From the NCBI GenBank assembly GCA_037013495.1, contig CM072810.1:23195343-23259342 (forward strand): a stretch of 64,000 nucleotides of DNA. The letters are read 5' to 3'. Both the position numbers and the translations under genes were made by a program. Positions 25,280 through 37,400 of this stretch are shown one piece after another (position 1 is the first letter of the stretch; every line of letters starts with the position of its first letter). Under the pieces are notes generated by a model that was not told where the DNA came from, made no database searches, and was given only the letters and a program-made list of their open reading frames with translations. This DNA comes from Hippophae tibetana. Its lineage: Eukaryota > Streptophyta > Magnoliopsida > Rosales > Elaeagnaceae.

Positions 25280-27655
25280 AAGCTCTTTCCTTCAGCGAAA
25301 GTGGATAGCTATCATCTTGGAAACAAGTGATGCAGTTCGAATAATTTCCCAACTCATTCATTTAATAGTAAGTTCACAGGCCTTGTATATGGATTTAGCC
25401 AAGGTAACAATGGCTTGAAAATGGTAATGTAGGCTAACAACGATTTTCTCAATCTACTTTTTTTTCCAAATAAGTGCATCCAAATTTTACGAGTAGTTGA
25501 TAATGTTTGAAAAACCTGCATAGAATTTGTGCAAGGTTTCATCCTCTTGCATGATATAGGGTGCAAAATTTCTGTTCACCTACATATTTCTAGATTTATT
25601 TATTTTTGCTCAAATGCCTATATGAGTGGTCTCCAAAATGTTTCAAGTTGCTTGGAAGAAATAAAACGGTAAATTCATTGAAATAATCATTTTAGAGCTC
25701 GGATTACCTTTTTTTTAAATCCTAAAAAAAAGGTTTATTCTTTCTAAGAAATTTAGTAAATCTCTGGCAAAGTATAGATATTTTCTCTTCATTGGTATTA
25801 GATTCATCATTTGACACAATTGTGTCAAAAATAGCTTTACTCAGACCACTATACTTGATGTCAATAAAGTCAAGCTCTTTCCGTCTCCGAAAGTGGATAG
25901 CTATCATCTTGGAAACAAGTGATGCAGTTCGAATAATTTCCCAACTCATTCATTTAACAGTAAGTTCACAGGCCTTGTATATGGATTTAGCCAAGGTAAC
26001 AATGGCTTGAAATTGGTAATGTAGGCTAACAACGATTTTCTCAATCTACTTTTTTTTCCAAATAAGTGCATCCAAATTTTACGAGTAGTTGATAATGTTT
26101 GAAAACCCTGCATAGAATTTGTGCAAGGTTTCATCCTCTTGCATTATATAGAGTGCAAAATTTCTGTTCACCTACATATTTCATGATTTATTTATTTTTG
26201 CTCAAATGCCAATATGAGTGGTCTCCAAAATGTTTCAAGTGGCTTGGAAGAAATAAAACGGTAAATTCAATGAAATAATCATTTTAGAGCTCGGATTACC
26301 TTTTTTTTAAATCCTAAAAAAAAGGTTTATTCTTTCTAAGAAATTTAGTAAATCTCTGGCAAAGTATAGATATTTTCTCTTCATTGGTATTAGATTCATC
26401 ATTTGACATAATTGTATCAAAAATAGCTTTACTCAGACCACTATACTTGATGTCAATAAAGTCAAGCTCTTTCCTTCAGCGAAAGTGGATAGCTATCATC
26501 TTGGAAACAAGTGATGCAGTTCGAATAATTTCCCAACTCATTCATTTAACAGTAAGTTCACAGGCCTTGTATATGGATTTAGCCAAGGTAACAATGGCTT
26601 GAAAATGGTAATGTAGGCTAACAACGATTTTCTCAATCTACTTTTTTTTCCAAATAAGTGCATCCAAATTTTACGAGTAGTTGATAATGTTTGAAAAACC
26701 TGCATAGAATTTGTGCAAGGTTTCATCCTCTTGCATGATATAGGGTGCAAAATTTCTGTTCACCTACATATTTCTAGATTTATTTATTTTTGCTCAAATG
26801 CCTATATGAGTGGTCTCCAAAATGTTTCAAGTTGCTTGGAAGAAATAAAACGGTAAATTCATTGAAATAATCATTTTAGAGCTCGGATTACCTTTTTTTT
26901 AAATCCTAAAAAAAGGTTTATTCTTTCTAAGAAATTTAGTAAATCTCTGGCAAAGTATAGATATTTTCTCTTCATTGGTATTAGATTCATCATTTGACAC
27001 AATTGTGTCAAAAATAGCTTTACTCAGACCACTATACTTGATGTCAATAAAGTCAAGCTCTTTCCGTCTCCGAAAGTGGATAGCTATCATCTTGGAAACA
27101 AGTGATGCAGTTCGAATAATTTCCCAACTCATTCATTTAACAGTAAGTTCACAGGCCTTGTATATGGATTTAGCCAAGGTAACAATGGCTTGAAAATGGT
27201 AATGTAGGCTAACAACGATTTTCTCAATCTACTTTTTTTTCCAAATAAGTGCATCCAAATTTTACGAGTAGTTGATAATGTTTGAAAACCCTGCATAGAA
27301 TTTGTGCAAGGTTTCATCCTCTTGCATTATATAGAGTGCAAAATTTCTGTTCACCTACATATTTCATGATTTATTTATTTTTGCTCAAATGCCAATATGA
27401 GTGGTCTCCAAAATGTTTCAAGTGGCTTGGAAGAAATAAAACGGTAAATTCAATGAAATAATCATTTTAGAGCTCGGATTACCTTTTTTTTAAATCCTAA
27501 AAAAAAGGTTTATTCTTTCTAAGAAATTTAGTAAATCTCTGGCAAAGTATAGATATTTTCTCTTCATTGGTATTAGATTCATCATTTGACATAATTGTAT
27601 CAAAAATAGCTTTACTCAGACCACTATACTTGATGTCAATAAAGTCAAGCTCTTT
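25280..27655 (-). repeat. Tandem dimer repeat, two copies of 1183 bp
   Basis: About 25280-26470 and 26471-27655 match at an offset of 1183 bp. Both contain ATCATTTTAGAGCTCGG, CTTTTTTTTAAATCC, GTCTCCGAAAG, GCATTATATAG, AGTGGCTTGG and the doubly changed palindrome GACATAATTGTATC. The copies separate where copy 1 reads CCTTCAGCGAAAG and copy 2 reads CCGTCAGTGAAAG. This dimer sits exactly at the change from left-type to right-type units. Confidence 0.8.
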
Positions 27656-28323
27656 CCGTCAGTGAAAGTGGATAGCTATCATCTTGGAAACAAGTGATGC
27701 AGTTCGAATAATTTCCCAACTCATTCATTTAACAGTAAGTTCACAGGCCTTGTATATGGATTGAGCCAAGGTAACAATGGCTTGAAAATGATAATGTAGG
27801 CTAACAACGATTTTCTCTATCTACTTTTTTCCCAAATAAGTGTATCCAAATTTTACGAGTAGTTGATAATGTTTGAAAAACCTGCATAGAATTTGTGCAA
27901 GGTTTCATCCTCTTGCATGATATAGAGTGCAAAATTTCTGTTCACCTACATATTTCATGACTTATTTATTTTTGCTCAAATGCCTATATGAGTGGTCTCC
28001 AAAATGTTTCAAGTTGCTTGGAAGAAATAAAACGGTAAATTCATTGAAATAATCGTTTTAGAGCTCGGATTACCTTTTTTTAAATCCTAAAAAAAAGGTT
28101 TATTCTTTCTAAGAAATTTATTAAATCTCTGGCAAAGTATAAATATTTTCTCTTCATTGGTATTAGATTCATAATTTGAAACAATTGTGTCAAAAATAGT
28201 TTCACTCAGACCACTATACTTGATGTCAATAAAGTCAAGCTCTTTCCGTCAGCGAAAGTGGATAGCTATCATCTTATAAACAAGTGATGCAGTTCGAATA
28301 ATTTCCCAACTCATTCATTTAAC
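25367..28323 (-). repeat. Transition zone of chimeric monomers (monomers 44-48)
   Basis: Units starting at 25367, 25959, 26551, 27142 and 27734 mix alleles of the two flanking domains. The unit at 25959 keeps left-type GCAAGGTTTCATCC and GAGCTC but already has right-type CCCTGCATAG, GCATTATATAG, GCCAATATGAG and AGTGGCTTGG. The first unit with the right-type GGATTGAGCC allele starts at 27734. A palindrome variant with two changes (GACATAATTGTATC) occurs at about 26403 and again at about 27586, one dimer apart. The zone marks where one subfamily array passes into the other. Confidence 0.75.
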
Positions 28324-30769
28324 AGTAAGTTCACAGGCCTTGTATATGGATTGAGCCAAGGTAACAATGGCTTGAAAATGATAATGTAGGCTAACAACGA
28401 TTTTCTCAATCTACTTTTTTCCCAAATAAGTGTATCCAAATTTTACGAGTAGTTGATAATGTTTGAAAAACCTGCATAGAATTTGTGCAAGGTTTCATCC
28501 TCTTGCATGATATAGAGTGCAAAATTTCTGTTCACCTACATATTTCATGACTTATTTATTTTTGCTCAAATGCCTATATGAGTGGTCTCCAAAATGTTTC
28601 AAGTTGCTTGGAAGAAATAAAACGGTAAATTCATTGAAATAATCGTTTTAGAGCTCGGATTACCTTTTTTTAAATCCTAAAAAAAAGGTTTATTCTTTCT
28701 AAGAAATTTTGTAAATCTCTGGCAAAGTATAGATATTTTCTCTTCATTGGTATTAGATTCATAATTTGAAACAATTGTGTCAAAAATAGCTTCACTCAGA
28801 CCACTATACTTGATGTCAATAAAGTCAAGCTCTTTCCGTCTGCAAAAGTGGATAGCTATCATCTTGGAAACAAGTGATGCAGTTCGAATAATTTCCCAAC
28901 TCATTCATTTAACAGTAAGTTCACATGCTTTGTATATGGATTTAGCCAAGGTAACAATGGCTTGAAATGATAATGTAGGCTAACAACGATTTTCTCAATC
29001 TACTTTTTTCCCAAATAAGTGCATCCAAATTTTACAAGTAGTTGATAATGTTTGAAAAACCTACATAGAATTTGTGCAAGGTTTAATCCTCTTGCATGAT
29101 ATAGAGTGCAAAATTTCTGTTCACCTACATATTTCTAGATTTATTTATTTTTGCTCAAATGCCTATATGAGTGGTCTCCAAAATGTTTCAAGTTGCTTGG
29201 AAGAAATAAAACGGTAAATTCAATGAAATAATCTTTTTAGAGCTCGGATTACCTTTTTTTAAATCCTAAAAAAAGGTTTATTCTTTCTAAGAAATTTAGT
29301 AAATCTCTGGTAAAGAATAGATATTTTCTCTTTATTGGTATTAGATTCATCATTTGACACAATGGTGTCAAAAATAGCTTCACTCAGACCACTATACTTG
29401 ATGTCAATAAAGTCAAGCTCTTTCCGTCTGCGAAAGTGGATAGCTATCATCTTGGAAACAAGTGATGCAGTTCGAATAATTTCCCAACTCATTCATTTAA
29501 CAGTAAGTTCACAGGCCTTGTATATGGATTTAGCCAAGGTAACAATGGCTTGAAATGATAATGTAGGCTAACAACGATTTTCTCAATCTACTTTTTTCCC
29601 AAATAAGTGCATCCAAATTTTACGAGTAGTTGATAATGTTTGAAAAACCTGCATAGAATTTGTGCAAGGTTTCATCCTCTTGCATGATATGGAGTGCAAA
29701 ATTTCTGTTCACCTACATATTTCTAGATTTATTTATTTTTGCTCAAATGCCTATATGAGTGGTCTCCAAAATGTTTCAAGTTGCTTGGAAGAAATAAAAC
29801 GGTAAATTCATTGAAATAATCTTTTTAGAGCTCGGATTAGCTTTTTTTAAATCCTAAAAAAAAGGTTTATTCTTTCTAAGAAATTTAGTAAATCTCTGGA
29901 AAAGTATAAATATTTTCTCTTCATTGGTATTAGATTCATAATTTGACACAATTGGGTCAAAAATAGCTTCACTCAGACCACTATACTTGATGTCAATAAA
30001 GTCAAGCTCTTTCCGTCAGCGAAAGTGGATAGCTATCATCTTGGAAACAAGTGATGTAGTTCGAATAATTTCCCAGCTCATTCATTTAACAGTAAGTTCA
30101 CAGGCCTTGTATATGGATTTAGCCAAGGTAACAATGGCTTGAAAATAGTAATGTAGGCTAACAACGATTTTCTCAATCTACTTTTTTTCCCAAATAAGTG
30201 CATCCAAATTTTATGAGTAGTTGATAATGTTTGAAAACCCTGCATAGAATTTGTGCAAAGTTTCATCCTCTTGCATTATATAGAGTGCAAAATTTCTGTT
30301 CACCTACATATTTCATGATTTATTTATTTTTGCTCAAATGCCAATATGAGTGGTCTCCAAAATGTTTCAAGTGGCTTGGAAGAAATAAAACGGTAAATTC
30401 ATTGAAATAATCATTTTAGAACTCGGATTACCTTTTTTTTAAATCCTAAAAAAAGGTTTATTCTTTCTAAGAAATTTAGTAAATCTCTGGCAAAGTATAG
30501 ATATTTTCTCTTCATTGGTATTAGATTCATCATTTGACATAATTGTGTCAAAAATAGCTTTACTCAGACCACTATACTTGATGTCAATAAAGTCAAGCTC
30601 TTTCCGTCAGCGAAAGTGGATAGCTATCATCTTGGAAACAAGTGATGCAGTTCGAATAATTTCCCAACTCATTCATTTAACAGTAAGTGCACAGGCCTTG
30701 TATATGGATTGAGCCAAGGTAACAATGGCTTGAAAATGATAATGTAGGCTAACAACGATTTTCTCAATC

Positions 30770-33380
30770 TACTTTTTTCCCAAATAAGTGCATCCAAATT
30801 TTACGAGTAGTTGATAATGTTTGAAAAACCTGCATAGAATTTGTGCAAGGTTTCATCCTCTTGCATGATATAGAGTGCAAAATTTCTGTTCACCTACATA
30901 TTTCTAGATTTATTTATTTTTGCTCAAATGCCTATATGAGTGGTCTCCAAAATGTTTCAAGTTGCTTGGAAGAAATAAAACGGTAAATTCATTGAAATAA
31001 TCGTTTTAGAGCTCGGATTACATTTTTTTAAATGCTAAAAAAAAGGTTTATTCTTTCTAAGAAATTTATTAAATCTCTGGCAAAGTATAAATATTTTCTC
31101 TTCATTGGTATTAGATTCATAATTTGACACAATTGTGGCAAAAATAGCTTCACTCAGACCACTATACTTGATGTCAATAAAGTCAAGCTCTTTCCGTCTG
31201 CGAAAGTGGATAGCTATCATCTTGGAAACAAGTGATGCAGTTTGAATAATTTCCCAACTCATTCATTTAACAGTAAGTTCACAGGCTTTGTATATGGATT
31301 TAGCCAAGGTAACAATGGCTTGAAATGATAATGTAGGCTAACAACGATTTTCTCAATCTACTTTTTTCCCAAATAAGTGTATCCAAATTTTACGAGTAGT
31401 TCATAATGTTTGAAAAACCTGCATAGAATTTATGCAAGGTTTAATCCTCTTGCATGATATAGAGTGCAAAATTTCTGTTCACCTACATATTTCTAGATTT
31501 ATTTATTTTTGCTCAAATGCCTATATGAGTGGTCTCCAAAATGTTTCAAGTTGCTTGGAAGAAATAAAACGGTAAATTCAATGAAATAATCTTTTTAGAG
31601 CTCGGATTACCTTTTTTTAAATCCTAAAAAAAGGTTTATTCTTTCTAAGAAATTTAGTAAATCTCTGGTAAAGAATAGATATTTTCTCTTTATTGGTATT
31701 AGATTCATCATTTGACACAATGGTGTCAAAAATAGCTTCACTCAGACCACTATACTTGATGTCAATAAAGTCAAGCTCTTTCCGTCTCCGAAAGTGGATA
31801 GCTATCATCTTGGAAACAAGTGATGCAGTTCGAATAATTTCCCAACTCATTCATTTAACAGTAAGTTCACATGCCTTGTATATGGATTTAGCCAAGGTAA
31901 CAATGGCTTGAAATGATAATGTAGGCTAACAACGATTTTCTCAATCTACTTTTTTCCCAAATAAGTGCATCCAAATTTTACGAGTAGTTGATAATGTTTG
32001 AAAAACCTGCATAGAATTTGTGCAAGGTTTCATCCTCTTGCATGATATAGAGTGCAAAATTTCTGTTCACCTACATATTTCTAGATTTATTTATTTTTGC
32101 TCAAATGCCTATATGAGTGGTCTCCAAAATGTTTCAAGTTGCTTGGAAGAAATAAAACGGTAAATTCATTGAAATAATCGTTTTAGAGCTCGGATTACAT
32201 TTTTTTAAATGCTAAAAAAAAGGTTTATTCTTTCTAAGAAATTTATTAAATCTCTGGCAAAGTATAAATATTTTCTCTTCATTGGTATTAGATTCATAAT
32301 TTGACACAATTGTGGCAAAAATAGCTTCACTCAGACCACTATACTTGATGTCAATAAAGTCAAGCTCTTTCCGTCTGCGAAAGTGGATAGCTATCATCTT
32401 GGAAACAAGTGATGCAGTTTGAATAATTTCCCAACTCATTCATTTAACAGTAAGTTCACAGGCTTTGTATATGGATTTAGCCAAGGTAACAATGGCTTGA
32501 AATGATAATGTAGGCTAACAACGATTTTCTCAATCTACTTTTTTCCCAAATAAGTGTATCCAAATTTTACGAGTAGTTGATAATGTTTGAAAAACCTGCA
32601 TAGAATTTATGCAAGGTTTAATCCTCTTGCATGATATAGAGTGCAAAATTTCTGTTCACCTACATATTTCTAGATTTATTTATTTTTGCTCAAATGCCTA
32701 TATGAGTGGTCTCCAAAATGTTTCAAGTTGCTTGGAAGAAATAAAACGGTAAATTCAATGAAATAATCTTTTTAGAGCTCGGATTACCTTTTTTTAAATC
32801 CTAAAAAAAGGTTTATTCTTTCTAAGAAATTTAGTAAATCTCTGGTAAAGAATAGATATTTTCTCTTTATTGGTATTAGATTCATCATTTGACACAATGG
32901 TGTCAAAAATAGCTTCACTCAGACCACTATACTTGATGTCAATAAAGTCAAGCTCTTTCCGTCTCCGAAAGTGGATAGCTATCATCTTGGAAACAAGTGA
33001 TGCAGTTCGAATAATTTCCCAACTCATTCATTTAACAGTACGTTCACATGCCTTGTATATGGATTTAGCCAAGGTAACAATGGCTTGAAATGATAATGTA
33101 GGCTAACAACGATTTTCTCAATCTACTTTTTTCCCAAATAAGTGCATCCAAATTTTACGAGTAGTTGATAATGTTTGAAAAACCTGCATAGAATTTGTGC
33201 AAGGTTTCATCCTCTTTCATGATATAGAGTGCAAAATTTCTGTTCACCTACATATTTCTAGATTTATTTATTTTTGCTCAAATGCCTATATGAGTGGTCT
33301 CCAAAATGTTTCAAGTTGCTTGGAAGAAATAAAACGGTAAATTCATTGAAATAATCGTTTTAGAGCTCGGATTACCTTTT
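30770..33380 (-). repeat. Tandem dimer repeat with 1177-bp offset
   Basis: About 30770-32200 matches about 31948-33380. Markers recurring 1177 bp apart include GATTACATTTTTTTAAATGC (31018 and 32195), ACAATTGTGGC, CAGTTTGAATAATTTCC, ACAGGCTTTG and GTTTAATCCTC. Differences include GTAGTTCATAATG versus GTAGTTGATAATG and an AGTACGTTCACATG start at 33037. A related unit starting at 28914 lies 2358 bp (four monomers) upstream of the unit at 31272. Confidence 0.78.
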
Positions 33381-35400
33381 TTTAAATCCTAAAAAAAGGT
33401 TTATTCTTTATAAGAAATTTATTAAATCTCTGGCAAAGTATAAATATTTTCTCTTCATTGGTATTAGATTCATAATTTGACACAATTGTGTCAAAAATAG
33501 CTTCACTCAGACCACTATACTTGATGTCAATAAAGTCAAGCTCTTTCCGTCTCCGAAAGTGGATAGCTATCATCTTGGAAACAAGTGATGCAGTTCGAAT
33601 AATTTCCCAACTCATTCATTTAACAGTAAGTTCACAGGCCTTGTATATGGATTTAGCCAAGGTAACAATGGCTTCAAAATGGTAATGTAGGCTAACAACG
33701 ATTTTCTCAATCTACTTTTTTTTCCAAATAAGTGCATCCAAATTTTACGAGTAGTTGATAATGTTTGAAAAACCTGCATAGAATTTGTGCAAGGTTTCAT
33801 CCTCTTGCATGATATAGAATGCAAAATTTCTGTTCACCTACATATTTCTAGATTTATTTATTTTTGCTCAAAGGCCTATATGAGTGGTCTCCAAAATGTT
33901 TCAAGTTGCTTGGAAGAAATAAAACGGTAAATTCATTGAAATAATCTTTTTAGAGCTCGGATTACCTTTTTTTAAATCCTAAAAAAAGGTTTATTCTTTC
34001 TAAGAAATTTAGTAAATCTCTGGCAAAGTATAAATATTTTCTCTTCATTGGTATTAGATTCATAATTTGACACAATTGGGTCAAAAATAGCTTCACTCAG
34101 ACCACTATACTTGATGTCAATAAAGTCAAGCTCTTTCCGTCAGCGAAAGTGGATAGCTATCATCTTGGAAACAAGTGATGTAGTTCGAATAATTTCCGAC
34201 CTCATTCATTTAACAGTAAGTTCACAGGCCTTGTATATGGATTTAGCCAAGGTAACAATGGCTTGAAAATAGTAATGTAGGCTAACAACGATTTTCTCAA
34301 TCTACTTTTTTTTCCAAATAAGTGCATCCAAATTTACGAGTAGTTGATAATGTTTGATAACCCTGCATAAAATTTGTGCAAAGTTTCATCCTCTTGCATT
34401 ATATAGAGTGCAAAATTTCTGTTCACCTACATATTTCATGATTTATTTATTTTTGCTCAAATGCCAATATGAGTGGTCTCCAAAATGTTTCAAGTGGCTT
34501 GGAAGAAATAAAACGGTAAATTCATTGAAATAATCATTTTTGAACTCGGATTACCTTTTTTTTAAATCCTAAAAAAAGGTTTATTCTTTCTAAGAAATTT
34601 AGTAAATCTCTGGCAAAGTATAGATATTTTCTCTTCATTGGTATTAGATTAATCATTTGACATAATTGTGTCAAAAATAGCTTTACTAAGACCACTATAC
34701 TTGATGTCAATAAAGTCAAGCTCTTTCCGTCAGCGAAAGTGGATAGCTATCATCTTGGAAACAAGTGATGCAGTTCGAATAATTTCCCAACTCATTCATT
34801 TAACAGTAAGTTCACAGGCCTTGTATATGGATTGAGCCAAGGTAACAATGGCTTGAAAATGATAATGTAGGCTAACAACGATTTTCTCAATCTACTTTTT
34901 TCCCAAATAAGTGCATCCAAATTTTACGAGTAGTTGATAATGTTTGAAAAACCTGCATAGAATTTGTGCAAGGTTTCATCCTCTTGCATGATATAGAGTG
35001 CAAAATTTCTGTTCACCTACATATTTCTAGATTTATTTAGTTTTGCTCAAATGCCTATATGAGTGGTCTCCAAAACGTTTCAAGTTGCTTGGAAGAAATA
35101 AAACGGTAAATTCATTGAAATAATCGTTTTAGAGCTCGGATTACCTTTTTTTAAATCCTAAAAAAAGGTTTATTCTTTATAAGAAATTTATTAAATCTCT
35201 GGCAAAGTATAAATATTTTCTCTTCATTGGTATTAGATTCATAATTTGACACAATTGTGTCAAAAATAGCTTCACTCAGACCACTATACTTGATGTCAAT
35301 AAAGTCAAGCTCTTTCCGTCTCCGAAAGTGGATAGCTATCATCTTGGAAACAAGTGATGCAGTTCGAATAATTTCCCAACTCATTCATTTAACAGTAAGT
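33250..35400 (-). repeat. Monomer pair recurring at 1769 bp (three monomers)
   Basis: The private allele TTCTTTATAAGAAATTT together with GTCTCCGAAAG appears at about 33402-33560 and again at about 35171-35330. Between them lie a unit with AAAGGCCTATATGAG and a Q-like unit with several private changes: AAATTTACGAG with one T missing, GTTTGATAACCC, TTTGAACTCGG, and ATTAATCATTTGAC. That Q-like unit (34215-34804) is among the most divergent in the window. Confidence 0.65.
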
Positions 35401-37400
35401 TCACAGGCTTTGTATATGGATTTAGCCAAGGTAACAATGGCTTGAAATGATAATGTAGGCTAACAACGATTTTCTGAATCTACTTTTTTCCCAAATAAGT
35501 GCATCCAAATTTTACGAGTAGTTGATAATGTTTGAAAAACCTGCATAGAATTTGTGCAAGGTTTAATCCTCTTGCATGATATAGAGTGCAAAATTTCTGT
35601 TCACCTATACATTTCTAGATTTATTTATTTTTGCTCAAATGCCTATATGAGTGGTCTCCAAAATGTTTCAAGTTGCTTGGAAGAAATAAAACGGTAAATT
35701 CAATGAAATAATCTTTTTAGAGCTCGGATTACCTTTTTTTAAATCCTAAAAAAAGGTTTATTCTTTCTAAGAAATTTAGTAAATCTCTGGTAAAGAATAG
35801 ATATTTTCTCTTTATTGGTATTAGATTCATCATTTGACACAATGGTGTAAAAAATAGCTTCACTCAGACCACTATACTTGATGTCAATAAAGTCAAGCTC
35901 TTTCCGTCTGCGAAAGTGGATAGCTATCATCTTGGAAACAATTGATGCAGTTCGAATAATTTCCCAACTCATTCATTTAACAGTAAGTTCACATGCCTTG
36001 TATATGGATTTAGCCAAGGTAACAATGGCTTGAAATGATAATGTAGGCTAACAACGATTTTCTCAATCTACTTTTTTCCCAAAAAAGTGCATCCAAATTT
36101 TACGAGTAGTTGATAATGTTTGAAAAACCTGCATAGAATTTGTGCAAGGTTTCATCCTCTTGCATGATATAGAATGCAAAATTTCTGTTCACCTACATAT
36201 TTCTAGATTTATTTATTTTTGCTCAAAGGCCTATATGAGTGGTCTCCAAAATGTTTCAAGTTGCTTGGAAGAAATAAAACGGTAAATTCATTGAAATAAT
36301 CTTTTTAGAGCTCGGATTACCTTTTTTTAAATCCTAAAAAAAGGTTTATTCTTTCTAAGAAATTTAGTAAATCTCTGGCAAAGTATAAATATTTTCTCTT
36401 CATTGGTATTAGATTCATAATTTGACACAATTGGGTCAAAAATAGCTTCACTCAGACCACTATACTTGATGTCAATAAAGTCAAGCTCTTTCCGTCAGCG
36501 AAAGTGGATAGCTATCATCTTGGAAACAAGTGATGTAGTTCGAATAATTTCCCAACTCATTCATTTAAGAGTAAGTTCACAGGCCTTGTATATGGATTTA
36601 GCCAAGGTAACAATGGCTTGAAAATAGTAATGTAGGCTAACAACGATTTTCTCAATCTACTTTTTTTTCCAAATAAGTGCATCCAAATTTTACGAGTAGT
36701 TGATAATGTTTGAAAACCCTGCATAGAATTTGTGCAAAGTTTCATCCTCTTGCATTATATAGAGTGCAAAATTTCTGTTCACCTACATATTTCATGATTT
36801 ATTTATTTTGGCTCAAATGCAATTATGAGTGGTCTCCAAAATGTTTCAAGTGGCTTGGAAGAAATAAAAAGGTAAATTCATTAAATAATCATTTTAGAAC
36901 TCGGATTACCTTTTTTTTAAATCCTAAAAAAAAGTTTATTCTTTCTAAGAAATTTAGTAAATCTCTGGCAAAGTATAGATATTTTCTCTTCATTGGTATT
37001 AGATTCATCATTTGACATAATTGTGTCAAAAATAGCTTTACTCAGACCACTATACTTGATGTCAATAAAGTCAAGCTCTTTCCGTCACCGAAAGTGGATA
37101 GCTATCATCTTGGAAACAAGTGATGCAGTTCGAATAATTTCCCAACTCATTCATTTAACAGTAAGTTCACAGGCCTTGTATATGGATTTAGCCAAGGTAA
37201 CAATGGCTTGAAATGATAATGTAGGCTAACAACGATTTTCTCAATCTACTTTTTTCCCAAATAAGTGCATCCAAATTTTACGAGTAGTTGATAATGTTTG
37301 AAAAACCTGCATAGAATTTGTGCAAGGTTTCATCCTCTTGCATGATATAGAGTGCAAAATTTCTGTTCACCTACATATTTCTAGATTTATTTATTTTTGC
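34600..37400 (-). repeat. Nine-monomer-offset segmental repeat in the right domain, copy 1 (partner ~39900-42750)
   Basis: Private alleles recur about 5306 bp downstream: TTTACTAAGACC (34681 and 39986), CCCAAAAAAGTGC (36079 and 41386), AGAATGCAAAA, TTTAAGAGTAAG (36565 and 41872), a deletion giving AAAAAGGTAAATTCATTAAA (36868 and 42175), and GTCACCGAAAG. Private differences include TCTGAATC near 35476 and GCAATTATGAG near 36819 in copy 1. A nine-monomer spacing also occurs in the left domain with different monomers. Confidence 0.78.

Larger units (their letters stand above)
1..25366 (-). repeat. Left domain of the array (monomers 1-43)
   Basis: Monomers here commonly carry CTGCAGCGAAGG, CTTCAGCGAAAG, GTCTGCGAAAG or CATCTGCGAAAG in the polymorphic segment. 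They have GAGCTC at the SacI-type position and the unbroken palindrome TTTGACACAATTGTGTCAAA. Shorter 587-bp units (starts 592, 4132, 8261, 13564, 21242, 23009) combine GAAATGATAATG, CTTTTTTCCC and GAAAACC. The longer units carry GAAAATGGTAATG and CTTTTTTTTCC. A GTGTAAAATTTCTATTC allele is frequent here and I did not see it in the right domain. Unit starts include 6490, 7081, 7670, 8261, 8848, 9438, 10028, 10617, 11205, 11795, 12384, 12973, 13564, 14151, 14741, 15331, 15922, 16512, 17103, 17694, 18284, 18876, 19468, 20059, 20651, 21242, 21829, 22418, 23009, 23596, 24185 and 24776. Confidence 0.85.

Noticed and set aside
36710-37015. The longest ORF in the window (101 aa, plus strand)
   Set aside because: It begins at TTG, is antisense to the gag-like frame, and owes its length to a local deletion near 36868-36885. 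Its duplicate at 42017 stops earlier.
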